64,000 nt of DNA from Fontivita pretiosa (lineage in GTDB: Bacteria; Planctomycetota; Phycisphaerae; Tepidisphaerales; Tepidisphaeraceae), in the NCBI RefSeq assembly GCF_050410795.1, contig NZ_CP191258.1, positions 3,038,001 to 3,102,000 of the forward strand, written 5' to 3'. Of this stretch, positions 42,965 to 51,871 are shown piece after piece. Every line of letters starts with the position of its first letter. Position 1 is the stretch's first letter. Made by a program: the position numbers and the translations under genes. Under the pieces are notes generated by a model. It had not been told where the DNA came from and did no database searches. It was given only the letters and a program-made list of their open reading frames with translations.

Positions 42965-42968
42965 CTAG
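42094..42968 (+). CDS. IS5-family transposase with -1 frameshift (copy 2)
   Basis: ATG 42094 behind GGAGG. Frame 1 runs to 42627; the slip site AAAAAAG is at 42436-42442; the -1 frame continues as HALGRSRGGFGSKFHVVTDG and ends at TAG 42966-42968, within the target duplication. Residues match copy 1 except a few substitutions. Likely functional. Confidence 0.88.
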
Positions 42969-43129
42969 TGTTTCTTGCGCTTTCGATCTGTTCGCTTAAG
43001 CTGGTTCAGCGGATCAAGCAGGGGCTTTGTGTGAAATGTGGATATGATCTGAGGGCCTCTCCCAATGGTTGTCCGGAATGCGGCACAGGGATGACCAGCG
43101 CACAAGACTCACATCCCAGCCCGAATTGA
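42965..43129 (+). pseudogene. C-terminal zinc-ribbon tail of a planctomycete membrane protein
   Basis: After the IS the frame reads LVFLALSICSLKLVQRI, then GLCVKCGYDLRASPNGCPEC and a short tail. The CxxCGYDLR..CPECG tail is a planctomycete hallmark, usually following a transmembrane helix. The 5' part is missing because of the IS insertion or a rearrangement. Confidence 0.65.
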
Positions 43130-43147
43130 AGGTGAGGCGAATTCAAT

Positions 43148-44317
43148 GTGACGCGAACGAATAGTTGCACGAGCTTCGACTCCGACGGGAAGGTGACCTC
43201 GAGCAGTGGCGATTACGCCAGCGTCAGCAGCGTCGCCCGCGACAGCGATGGCAGGCTGGTGGTGGCCGAGTGGACCGAAGTGCCCAGCACCGGCGACGAC
43301 TTCAGCCTCGTGCGGTACAATGCCGGCGGCCTGGACCTGGAGGAGCGCTTGTACGCCCAGCAGGACGCCAACTTCAACGTGACCAGCGTGACCGACACCT
43401 CCGGCGCGGTGCAGGAGCGGTACCTGTACGACCCGTACGGCGTTGCCAGCTACTTCAACGCGAGCTGGGGCAGCATCAGCACCTCCAGCGGCGTGAACTG
43501 GGTCTACCTGCACCAGGGCGGGCGGTACGACGCGATCAGCGGCCTGTACCACTTCCGCAACCGCGACTACAGCCCAACGCTGGGACGGTGGATGCAGCAA
43601 GACGGAAACCGGGAAGTACCCCATTCCGATGGCACTAATCTTTACCAGTTCGTTACGTCTAACCCGGCGAGTCTCCTCGACCCCATCGGCCTGGAATCGC
43701 TGACTACCAAGTTGAACAAGGCTTTCTTCGGCCTGCGGCTGGTCGGAGGACTTGTTTCGCTAACAATCGCCAATCGCACCATTTACAATTATGAATACTA
43801 TGATGAGGAAAAAGAAATGTGGGGGCAGCTAAACGGAAACATGCTTGACTTTTATTCGAAGTACCTTCGCGACGTGAAATTGACGGCTGAATGGCAGGTG
43901 ATCAACGTTTCCGCCAACGCACCGCAGGTCGCGCCGTCGGCAGGCGGGCCGTTCTGGACGGTTACTGGCAGAGCATTCACCTGGGGCTATTGGCTGGGTA
44001 GTTCATCAACTGTCAACGCCAATGGGTTCCTCAGAGCTCGCTGTGATCCTAAGAACCCGAATGCTATTCAGATTAAGTCGATAATGGTGCTCTATGATTG
44101 GATCGACGATGTGGATGCGAAAAGTCTTTCTGAAATGTGGAGCGATCCGCAGCAGGGATGGGGCAACTGGTTCTTCGAAGGCTTATGGAATTGGGTGGGT
44201 GACGGTTTGTTGGATACCGACTACCACGTGACAGTGTCAACCTGGGATATCCGCGACGGGCCGATTACCATTGTGCGCACCCCGCCCACGACGAGGCCAT
44301 TGGGAGGGAGGCCATGA
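43148..44317 (+). CDS. Orphan RHS tip 2: core C-terminus plus variable domain
   Basis: 389 residues from GTG 43148, though it begins in mid-core. Core text: LYAQQDANFNVTSVTDTSGA, YDAISGLYHFRNRDYSPTLG, and NLYQFVTSNPASLLDPIGL, the DPxGL boundary at about residue 185. The ~205-residue variable domain has lower GC and no recognised toxin motif (EYYDEEKEMWGQLNGN; WSDPQQGWGNWFFEGLWNW). Its stop overlaps the next start (ATGA), the usual toxin/immunity layout. Confidence 0.7.
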   Translation: MTRTNSCTSFDSDGKVTSSSGDYASVSSVARDSDGRLVVAEWTEVPSTGDDFSLVRYNAGGLDLEERLYAQQDANFNVTSVTDTSGAVQERYLYDPYGVASYFNASWGSISTSSGVNWVYLHQGGRYDAISGLYHFRNRDYSPTLGRWMQQDGNREVPHSDGTNLYQFVTSNPASLLDPIGLESLTTKLNKAFFGLRLVGGLVSLTIANRTIYNYEYYDEEKEMWGQLNGNMLDFYSKYLRDVKLTAEWQVINVSANAPQVAPSAGGPFWTVTGRAFTWGYWLGSSSTVNANGFLRARCDPKNPNAIQIKSIMVLYDWIDDVDAKSLSEMWSDPQQGWGNWFFEGLWNWVGDGLLDTDYHVTVSTWDIRDGPITIVRTPPTTRPLGGRP

Positions 44318-44802
44318 GCGTCGTCCGACGTCTGTTCGTACTTTTCTCCATCTGCGCTTTGCTCGTCTTCGCGTGGGGTTTATTACATGCGCTCGCTCAT
44401 TTCGTTCAGAGAGATTTTGCCGGAAGCGTCGAAAGAACATCGATGGTTCCGGTCTGGGGACCGCGATTGCCCGAGTTCGTTCCGAATGCGGGGCTATCTT
44501 ATATGGGATATACAACGACTCGGGGTGGGGCGTGCATCATTTCATGTAAGGTCGATCTGCTTGACGCTGAGTCCTTCGCCAATGCGCTCGGGTGCAAGCT
44601 TGAGGTCGTCGATGCAGAGTACCGCAATGTGCTGTTGCAGCTCCTGAAACAATGGAATTTATACCGTCCCGAATTCGTCGTTCGAGGAGAGCCAATCAGA
44701 TATGCGTGCGTCTATATTGGGTCGTCTGCGCGTCTACAGTTGTGGTATGGGGGTTCCGATAGGCAGTTGACGATCTGCTTACAGCAAACGCCGAAGCCGT
44801 GA
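44314..44802 (+). CDS. Putative immunity protein, membrane-anchored
   Basis: 162 residues, overlapping the RHS tip by four bases. N-terminal transmembrane segment (RLFVLFSICALLVFAWGLLH), then a soluble domain (SCKVDLLDAESFANALGCKL). Lower GC than neighbours. Immunity role is inferred from coupling to the variable tip; a membrane protein of unknown function is the alternative. Confidence 0.5.
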   Translation: MSVVRRLFVLFSICALLVFAWGLLHALAHFVQRDFAGSVERTSMVPVWGPRLPEFVPNAGLSYMGYTTTRGGACIISCKVDLLDAESFANALGCKLEVVDAEYRNVLLQLLKQWNLYRPEFVVRGEPIRYACVYIGSSARLQLWYGGSDRQLTICLQQTPKP

Positions 44803-45007
44803 GCGATCATGGACTGCGGTCGGTTGGCTGGGCAATATGCCGCAGGTGACGATGTGCCGTTGCCGTCTATGACATTTTCGTCTGTTATATCCCTGACGTT
44901 CGGGTGCCGCGACGAAGACTCATCGTGCGATAGAACGTGCGTTCTCATTATGCTAGTGTGCGCCAGGGCTTTCGAAGGACATGTAGCACTGTTTGCGTGA
45001 GAGTACC

Positions 45008-45184
45008 ATGAAACGTGACAAGGCTACATTTGGCGTTGCCGTGCGATACGGCGTTGTGAGTGCCGTCTCCGTGGGTCCCTGCACTGCTATCGGCGGCATC
45101 CTGGGCAACAGGATTGGCGGGTTGATTTCGCTGGAATCCCATTTGAGTGTAACGGGTGTTCTTGTGGGGTCATCATCAGCCTGA
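45008..45184 (+). pseudogene. Small membrane protein, broken near its 3' end
   Basis: ATG 45008; reads GVVSAVSVGPCTAIGGILGN and GLISLESHLSVTGVLVG, then stops. One missing base near 45166-45170 hides a natural continuation (VIISLIAAPGCPL) that runs up to the IS at 45209 and, with the IS removed, would end SA-stop just beyond. So both a frameshift and an IS affected this gene. Confidence 0.45.
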
Positions 45185-45208
45185 TAGCGGCTCCTGGATG
45201 TCCCCTAA

Positions 45209-46125
45209 GAAACTATCTCATTTGACCGGTTCTGGCCGATATCCGAGGTAGGAATCTTACCCCGGAGCCAAGGATGGCCAGAACCAAGCGTCACATCGAG
45301 CCGTTGCCAACGATCTGGAGTTGCCCGGATGAGCTTTGGCATCTCAGCACCCCGATCCTCGCCGAGCTGGACCCGCCGCACCGCGGGCATCGACAGCGCG
45401 TGGACCAGCGCAGGGCGCTGGACGGGATCATCTATCGGCTCCGCACCGGATGCCAGTGGAACGTGCTGCCCAAGGAGTTCGGCGACGATTCGTCGGTGCA
45501 TCGCACGCAGCAGCGCTGGATCGAACGCGGCGTGTTCGATCGCATCTGGGAACTGCTCGTGCGCGCCTGCGAGGAACTCGACGGCGTGGACTGGGCCTGG
45601 CAGAGCGTCGACGGGGCCATGTCCAAGTCGCGTTTTGGGGGGATCATGTCGGACCCAATCCCACCGATCGAGCGAAAAACGGAACGAAACGCAGCGTTTT
45701 GACGGAAGCCGACGGCGGGCCGATCGCGGTGGTCGTGGCCGGCGCCAACGTCCACGACTCCATGATCCTTCAGGACACGCTCGAAGCGGTCGTGACCGAA
45801 CCGCCCAACCCGGTGACCGAGCAGGAGCAGCACCTGTGCATGGACAAGGGCTACAGCGGCGCCCCCGCCGACGCCACCGCGCGGGTGTTCGGCTACCAGC
45901 CGCACTGCAAGCAGATCGGCCAGGAAAAACTCGACGGCCGCAAACGCAAGAAGCATCCCGCGCGGCGATGGGTTGTCGAGCGAACGCACGCGTGGCTGAG
46001 CAAGTGTCGCGGCATCCTCGTGCGATATTGCAAGAAGTCATCCAACTACCTCGGCACCATCACACTCGCGTGCGCGCTGCTGTGGTATCGGAGGCTCTGC
46101 CGGTTGGGGCAAATGAGATAGTTTC
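45209..46125 (+). mobile_element. IS5-family (IS1031/IS427-like) insertion sequence, distinct type
   Basis: 917 bp; terminal repeats GAAACTATCTCATTTG and complement; TAA direct repeats at 45206-45208 and 46126-46128 (TNA target). Different from the 931-bp element. Confidence 0.9.
45274..46121 (+). CDS. IS5-family transposase with -1 frameshift on G6
   Basis: ATG 45274 with GGAG upstream. The first frame (to 45702) has the DUF4096-like region and SVDGAMSKSRFGG. A -1 slip on GGGGGG (45637-45642) continues as DHVGPNPTDRAKNGTKRSVL, MDKGYSG, and RRWVVERTHAWLSKCRGILV, completing the DDE domain. Total ~282 residues. Likely functional. Confidence 0.87.
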
Positions 46126-46128
46126 TAA

Positions 46129-46453
46129 GTGCCTAGATCGTCGTTGTGATAACAAGGGCAATGATTGTAACCCAACGGGCACAGCCGCTTGCTTTAGGTG
46201 TAACGACAATCCAAGCACTCGAAGACTCTGCGTTCGTGACCCGGCATCGCCTGGCTGCGGAGCGACCGCTGGCGATGAGGTCGGCACCAACTGCGGCAGC
46301 GCGGAAATGTGTCTATGTAATGGTGCCGGAAAGTGCAGCAAGCTGCCATGCGTAGCATTGCACGACATCGGAGACGTGACGGAACCCAGGCCCTGGAACT
46401 TCACCACTTGTAATGCGCTTGATCTGCGGAATTCACTGGAACCGAGGGCATGA
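46129..46453 (+). pseudogene. Cys-rich protein gene, 5' end removed by IS
   Basis: The open frame after the IS encodes CLDRRCDNKGNDCNPTG, then CFRCNDNPSTRRLCV and CGSAEMCLCNGAGKCSKLPC. There are 12 or more Cys in ~108 residues, suggesting disulphides or metal sites. Without the IS the frame extends to ATG 45198, so the insertion falls three codons into the gene. Its stop overlaps the start of the next gene. Family not recognised. Confidence 0.55.
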
Positions 46454-47581
46454 ATGTACCATTACCAACATTTGGCCCGCGTCGTGATGAGTGTAACTGC
46501 GTTGCTTTGGACGACCGCGAGTCTTGGGCAGATGCGCAACGGCGAGGCGGTTGCGGGCGACCTTACAACGGAGGATTTGATCGCGGGAGTTCAATCGCGC
46601 GCGCAACGCCTCGCGACAAGCAGTTGGCGGTTCTCCGAAGAAGAAGGACCGCTGGAGCCCCTTGGGCCGGCCGTGCGAATTCGAGAAATGCAGGTCATCC
46701 GCAGTTCTGGTGGTCGCCTTAGGTTCACGAACAACGAAACGGTGATCAAAAAGGATGGGAAGAGGTCATCGACGTTTGACTATGCGTGGGACGGCTCCCG
46801 GCTCACGACCCTTATGGATGAGCCGGCACTCGCGCCAGATCGGAGGTGGCGCGGCCTGATCGCGGCAGACCGCGGGACAAGCGGAGGACAGCTCCTGTGG
46901 CGTTGGTTCATCGAAGATGCAACCCCATGTGCCGACGAACCGTTAACGGAGTTACTGCGTCGCGGCAAATGGGTGATCGTCGGGCCGCGCGACATAGGTG
47001 GATTCCGCGCGTGGGGATTGCGGAACGCCGAGCCGCTCAAGGAGCTTGAACATGTAACTTTGGAGGTCTGGTTCATTCCGGACCACGACTTCGTGCCCGT
47101 TGAATTCTCGGCCGACTTCGATCCTCCAAAAGGCGCATACCAGCATGTGCGAGACGTGGAAATCGAACGTCAAGACGACATGTGGGTAATGAAGAATGCA
47201 CGAATCCTAGTGGTGAACCCGCTAGTTCCCCGCGGCTATGCAGCGGGCAACCTTCTGGTCTATCACCTCAAAGCGTTTACTCGGAGCGTGGACCCGGAGA
47301 AATCGGTCTTTTCGCTGAAATTTCCTGTTGGCACGGGCGCTTGGGACGACATAGGCAAGACGAGTTTCATAGCTGGGATAGCCGTTGAGTTCACGCGCCC
47401 GGACGGAACGCACTGGTACGCGCCGATTGACCGATTTCCTCAATACAAGGCGATAACGGACTACGCGCGGGGTCTCACACCCGAGGAGTGGAAACGAACG
47501 GAGCGCAGTCGTCAAGTTGAAGCGTCGCTCGTCGATGCTCCATCTGATGCGCCGCCACCCCCTACGACGGCTGACAAATAG
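46454..47581 (+). CDS. Secreted hypothetical protein
   Basis: 375 residues, ATG overlapping the previous stop. N-terminal signal-like segment (ARVVMSVTALLWTTASLGQ), then a mature protein with mixed alpha/beta content (FTNNETVIKKDGKRSSTFDY, FIPDHDFVPVEFSADFDPPK). It loosely recalls LolA-like periplasmic proteins of planctomycetes, but I do not assign it. GC is lower than in core genes, like the rest of the RHS region. Confidence 0.6.
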   Translation: MYHYQHLARVVMSVTALLWTTASLGQMRNGEAVAGDLTTEDLIAGVQSRAQRLATSSWRFSEEEGPLEPLGPAVRIREMQVIRSSGGRLRFTNNETVIKKDGKRSSTFDYAWDGSRLTTLMDEPALAPDRRWRGLIAADRGTSGGQLLWRWFIEDATPCADEPLTELLRRGKWVIVGPRDIGGFRAWGLRNAEPLKELEHVTLEVWFIPDHDFVPVEFSADFDPPKGAYQHVRDVEIERQDDMWVMKNARILVVNPLVPRGYAAGNLLVYHLKAFTRSVDPEKSVFSLKFPVGTGAWDDIGKTSFIAGIAVEFTRPDGTHWYAPIDRFPQYKAITDYARGLTPEEWKRTERSRQVEASLVDAPSDAPPPPTTADK

Positions 47582-47600
47582 GAGCCAGTGAGGGAAAATC

Positions 47601-47619
47601 TAAGGGGTCGGGAGTCTTT
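47601..47619 (+). repeat. Half copy of the dispersed palindromic repeat
   Basis: TAAGGGGTCGGGAGTCTTT, identical over 19 bases to one arm of the palindrome at 62828-62876 and nearly to that at 56230-56281. Confidence 0.7.
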
Positions 47620-47662
47620 GTTCGGGATGAGCGCCGCGTGTGGCCGGATCAGCCTCCTGTCG

Positions 47663-47680
47663 CGCTCTTTGACAAGTGAA
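47663..47680 (+). promoter_or_regulatory. boxA-like motif at 5' edge of RHS tip 3
   Basis: CGCTCTTTGACAAGTGAA, the best match of the three to a boxA antiterminator core. RHS coding begins immediately after it. Confidence 0.5.
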
Positions 47681-48893
47681 CAGGTCACGCGGCATCCTGG
47701 AGTACATCGGCAACGCCAACTGGAACGTGCTGGGGCTTCTCAGCTCGCTGCCGGATGGCGGGGTGCTCGCCGAGCGCTACGAGTACAGCCCTTACGGGAA
47801 CCGGACGGTCTTAAGCCACGGCTGGCTGATCGCGGACATGAGCCACGAGGGGGCGATCGACGCGACGGATTACGCGATGATGGATGATGCGATGGTGAAC
47901 CAGTCGGGTTCGCAGTGGTTCCACCGGGCCGACTTCGACGGCAGCGGCTCTGTGGACGCGACGGACTCGGGGGTACTGGACGACATGTTCGTGAACCGCC
48001 CGAGCCTGCCGACGGGGGACGCGGGGATGTTGGCCAACCCCACCGCCGGCACGTTCCGCGGAGTGGTGACCAGCTACGGCATCGGCTACCGTGCGCCGGG
48101 GCCGCTGAACGAGTTCGGGCGCCAGGGCCTGCATCACGACGAGGAGTTCGGGCTGGTGTACAACCGGGCGAGGATGATGCATCCGATCCTCGGGAGGTTC
48201 GTGCAGAGAGATCCGATGGGGTACATCGATGGTGCCGATCTCTACCAGTCTGTTATCGCTAATCCTCTCAATCGAACTGACCCCAATGGTACCGATGCTG
48301 GCTGGGCTCGCCATGGTATGGGCGACGCGTGGGGAAGATGCAGGTGCGGCCCGGATGTCACGGGAGCGCTTCTCGATATTCTGGATCGGGTGGTGGGTGC
48401 GTGGCGTCGGATGAACGCAACGCAGCGGAAAGCACTCGACGACAGTTATTACAGCAACGTAGCATCGAACTGGGACATCACAGACCTGGCCGCCCGGATC
48501 ACCGACGCTCCGGAGTGCCCGAGGAAGTTCAACGGCGTTGACACGGTCACCGTGAACAGCACGTGCTATCCACAAGAGGAGGTGAACTACTGGCTTTACG
48601 GGATCTGGACGCGTCTTAGCGGCAAAGACCCGGCGTGGGCGATAGCTCGTACCTATGGGTGGCGCTACGCAACTCGCGGAGGGACGGGCATCCCCGGGCG
48701 GACCGCTTGGCTGACTTGGGGTTATTTGCTTATGTTACCGTCTCAGCCAATTGAAGGGCATCTGAACAACTTCTGTAAGCCGTGCTATACGTACGTGCCG
48801 AAGTTGAAGTTCTTCATTGGCGCGCCGCCTCTAATCAGCGATGCGACGCCCGTTCCAGTACCACCTCTGGGTCCTCCGGCTCCTCAACAGTAA
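47681..48893 (+). CDS. Orphan RHS tip 3 with dockerin-like insert and variable C-terminus
   Basis: About 404 residues, open from a GTG at 47676. Core: NANWNVLGLLSSLPDGG, then two EF-hand/dockerin-like repeats (ADMSHEGAIDATDYAMMDDA; ADFDGSGSVDATDSGVLDDM), then TFRGVVTSYGIGYRAPGPLN and FVQRDPMGYIDGADLYQSVI. The boundary lies at NRTDPNGTDAGW, followed by a ~195-residue variable region with Cys pairs and no known toxin motif (RMNATQRKALDDSYYSNVAS). It lacks the N-terminal shell, so secretion on its own is unlikely. Confidence 0.7.
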
Positions 48894-48906
48894 CGGCGAG
48901 ACGAGG

Positions 48907-49278
48907 ATGAAAACGACACTCCCTTATGCCACGCTGACGCGCCCGCCGCGCTGGATGCACACTGGGTCCGCTGCACTCTTGGTGAGTGCTCTGGGAAATC
49001 TACTCGCCGCTGCGTTGGTCGTGCATACGCTGTGGAACGTACCGACCGGTACTCGGATACGGCCGCTGAACCTCGTCATGTACGAGATGGTCATGGCGGT
49101 CCTGACGGCTGCGGTGGCCCTACCGCTGGGGATTTTGGCTATCAGTGTGCGGCAGCACGGGCGACGGCATTGGTTCTCCGGCCTACTGGCGATTGCGCTC
49201 GCGGCGATGCCGTTCGTGACCTTTTCGGTCGCGCTGCGAGCGATAATGCAGTGGCGTGGTCTCGTGGACGCCGGTTGA
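48907..49278 (+). CDS. Small membrane protein beside RHS tip 3 (immunity candidate)
   Basis: 123 residues, ATG 48907, 13 bases after the RHS stop. Three or four hydrophobic segments (SAALLVSALGNLLAAALVVH; EMVMAVLTAAVALPLGILAI; LLAIALAAMPFVTFSVALRA). Possible immunity protein by position. Confidence 0.55.
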   Translation: MKTTLPYATLTRPPRWMHTGSAALLVSALGNLLAAALVVHTLWNVPTGTRIRPLNLVMYEMVMAVLTAAVALPLGILAISVRQHGRRHWFSGLLAIALAAMPFVTFSVALRAIMQWRGLVDAG

Positions 49279-49353
49279 GCCTGAGGAGGCTGACGATGAA
49301 CGCAGGGTACAGAAGGTGACCCCAACTTCTATCCAAGGATGGCTTGCAAAGCC

Positions 49354-49371
49354 GGCTCTTTGACAACCGAA
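49354..49371 (+). promoter_or_regulatory. boxA-like motif at 5' edge of RHS tip 4
   Basis: GGCTCTTTGACAACCGAA, the third copy of the motif, again directly before RHS coding. Confidence 0.45.
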
Positions 49372-49600
49372 GACGACGGCCAGAGCATCGTCGAGGTGCG
49401 CAACGGCTCGGACACCGTGCTCAAGCAGCTCGTGTGGGGCACGCAATACATCGACGAGCTGGTGCAGGTGGGGATCAATCAGGACCTGCTGCCCGACAGC
49501 AGCGAGAACGTGTGCGAGCGGTTGTTCTGGGCCTGCCGTGACGCGAACTGGAACGTGCTGGGGCTTGGCCAGCTCGCTGCCGGATGGCGGGTCGGGCCGG
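49372..49600 (+). pseudogene. Orphan RHS tip 4, degenerate
   Basis: It encodes GQSIVEVRNGSDTVLKQLVW, GTQYIDELVQVG, CRDANWNVLGL, then a frameshift; the family text SSLPDGG continues in another frame. It ends just before the 3' end of the convergent glycosyltransferase gene. No toxin domain remains. Confidence 0.7.
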
Positions 49601-49646
49601 GATTGTGCGGCAACGGGGTCGCACATGGGCCGTGTGCTTGTGCAGG

Positions 49647-50771
49647 TTACGCGGCTTTGGGCACGGAGGGCGCGGCGGCGGGCATGGGCAGCGTGGTCGC
49701 CGAGACTGAGGGCGCGATCGCCGGGGGCGTGGCAGTCGTCGCGACGAGGTCGGGCGTGGGCCTGCGGATCAGCCGCGACAGCAGTTTCTGGCCGGCCAGT
49801 GCGACGTCGCGCGTCAGCCGGACCCAGTTGCCATCGATGAGCTGGCGGTGCAGGACGACTGCGGCGCAGGCGGCGCGCTGGCGCAGGCTCAGCCAGCCGT
49901 ACTGAATGCTGCGAAGGTATTCGAGCATCAGCCGCCATTCGGGAAAGCCGATCTGCGCGGCATGTTGCATGAGCGGCGGTGTGATGGCCGTCATGTGGCG
50001 GTTGCGTGGGGAGCAATTCGCCAGGCCGAGGTTGGATCCCGACGGATCGCATGCCAGCAGAATCGCTTCGGGCACCTGTACGAATCGCCCAACCAGCGCC
50101 AGCCTCGCCAGGAAGACGCGTTCGGCGGCGGGATGGTCGGCTGGCGGGGGGATCAGCTCAAGGGCGGCACGACGGAACAGGCCGAGAAGCTCGATCTGGT
50201 CGCCGAGCGCGTGATTGGCCAGCGCGATGGCGGCGAAGCGCTGGGTCGGACAGTGCGAGTCGCTGGCGAGTCTTGCGTGATGCTGTTGATGGATCTGTTG
50301 TTGCTGCTCGAAGCGCCGGGCGTGGGCGAACGCCAGCACCGCCGTCGAATCGCGGTCCAGTGCTTCGACACATCGCTGGATGAAGGTTGATGGCAACAGC
50401 TCCCCGGGCATCGCCCACTTGAAGAACTGCGAGCCTGCGCCCAGGCGGCAGGCCCGCTGGCGGTTATCGGCCATCCTGATCGTCTGCGGCAGGCGAGTGT
50501 AGATCACGCGCTTGTCACGCCGGACGAACTCACGGCAGATTTGCTCGCTGGCGTCTGTGGAGGCGTTGTCGCAGATCACCAGCTCAAGGTCCGAGAAGGT
50601 CTGGGCCAGGATCGATTCAATGGTGCGTGCGAGGTGTTGTTGTGCGTTGCGGAGGGGCATTGCGATGCAGACGCGGGGACGGACGCGGGTGGTGATGATT
50701 GCTTCATCCAGCAGCACGTAGTGATCATCGTCACAGTCCAAGGGGCAGGTAAGCGGCGATGGGGCGCGCAT
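49647..50771 (-). CDS. Family 2 glycosyltransferase
   Basis: 374 residues from ATG 50771. GT-A fold start VCIAMPLRNAQQHLARTIES, ILAQTFSDLELVICDNASTD, the hallmark GT2 N-terminus with the nucleotide-binding DNAS. The C-terminal region is helical, ending in an Ala/Pro/Thr-rich tail. It transfers sugars from nucleotide-sugars to a cell-surface glycan or lipid. Borders the RHS region. Confidence 0.8.
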   Translation of the reverse strand: MRAPSPLTCPLDCDDDHYVLLDEAIITTRVRPRVCIAMPLRNAQQHLARTIESILAQTFSDLELVICDNASTDASEQICREFVRRDKRVIYTRLPQTIRMADNRQRACRLGAGSQFFKWAMPGELLPSTFIQRCVEALDRDSTAVLAFAHARRFEQQQQIHQQHHARLASDSHCPTQRFAAIALANHALGDQIELLGLFRRAALELIPPPADHPAAERVFLARLALVGRFVQVPEAILLACDPSGSNLGLANCSPRNRHMTAITPPLMQHAAQIGFPEWRLMLEYLRSIQYGWLSLRQRAACAAVVLHRQLIDGNWVRLTRDVALAGQKLLSRLIRRPTPDLVATTATPPAIAPSVSATTLPMPAAAPSVPKAA

Positions 50772-50893
50772 GCCGTGGCGGCGCGGAGTTCGGATTGGTG
50801 GGCCGGCCGATAACTGCGGCGAAAACACACCCCCATGGAGGGTCAAACGTTGCGTTTGATGGTGAGGTAGACGACAATACCGCGGTGACGCCG

Positions 50894-51739
50894 ATGAACA
50901 ATGCCGCGCCGCACACGCCGCTGAAGCTGGGTGACGTCCGGCGGGTTTTCCGCCTGATCGGGGAGGTCCGCGAGTTGGGATCGGACCCGAAGCAGTGGCG
51001 GCCGCACATGATCCGTCGTCTTGGACAGATGCTGGGTGCGGAGATCGTGGTCAGCTCGGAGATTCACTTTCGCAAGGCCGCTGGGACGGGCCGGATGCGG
51101 GTGATCGACATCGGGTGGGGTTGCGATTCCGAAGGTCATGTGTGGCAGATTCACACGGAGCGTCAGGACGAGACGCCGGATGCATACTGGTTGCTGGCGG
51201 GCAAGCCTGCGCCGCCGGCCGGGGGCGGGGCCAGGGGGTCGTCGAAGAAGCCCGCGCCTGCGCCGCCGCCGGGGGCGGTGGAGGAGCTTGTGCCGGTGAA
51301 GCCGGCGCGACCGCTGTACGGCGGGACGTGCTTCATCCTCTCGCAATACGCCCTGCCGCACGCCGGGGCGGTGGATCAACTGGGCCTGCATCGTGCGTCA
51401 GGGGATCAGCCGTTCACGCAGGCGGAACATCGGCTGGTCAGGCTGTTTCACGTGGAACTGGGTCGGCTTTGGCGGAAGGACGCGATCCGCCGGGCGCAGG
51501 ACCCCAACGCCGATCTTCCTCCGCGGCTGGCGCAGACGCTGGAGGCGCTGCTGGAAGGCGCCAGTGAAAAACAGATCGCGATCAAGCTGGATCTCAGCCA
51601 GCACACCGTACACAACTATGTCAAGGCGCTTCACCAGCGGTTTGAGGTTTCCAGCCGCGGCGAACTGCTGGCCAAGGCGGGCAAGATCCGCGCCACATTT
51701 CTTCCCCAGTTGAGTCTTCCACCGGAAAAGCAATCCTGA
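50894..51739 (+). CDS. LuxR-type transcriptional regulator
   Basis: 281 residues from ATG 50894. The N-terminal domain begins LKLGDVRRVFRLIGEVRELG, a form common in planctomycete regulators, followed by a beta region. Pro/Ala linker near residues 110-135. A LuxR helix-turn-helix at ~210-265 (LAQTLEALLEGASEKQIAIK, LDLSQHTVHNYVKALHQRFE). It lacks a receiver phosphorylation site. Target genes unknown; divergent from the glycosyltransferase. Confidence 0.8.
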   Translation: MNNAAPHTPLKLGDVRRVFRLIGEVRELGSDPKQWRPHMIRRLGQMLGAEIVVSSEIHFRKAAGTGRMRVIDIGWGCDSEGHVWQIHTERQDETPDAYWLLAGKPAPPAGGGARGSSKKPAPAPPPGAVEELVPVKPARPLYGGTCFILSQYALPHAGAVDQLGLHRASGDQPFTQAEHRLVRLFHVELGRLWRKDAIRRAQDPNADLPPRLAQTLEALLEGASEKQIAIKLDLSQHTVHNYVKALHQRFEVSSRGELLAKAGKIRATFLPQLSLPPEKQS

Positions 51740-51871
51740 ACATAATTCATGGCATGAGCCATTTACCCCGGGCGCAGGATCGGGCAACAGTTGTTGCCTG
51801 CGGGCGCGGCGGTGGCAAGGGTCAACCGGCGAAACAGCCGACACGGCAGCACTACGGAGTTGGCCAAGGCG

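Noticed and set aside
44809..45000. 63-codon ORF after the putative immunity gene
   Set aside because: No ribosome site, unlikely codon use, no recognisable features.
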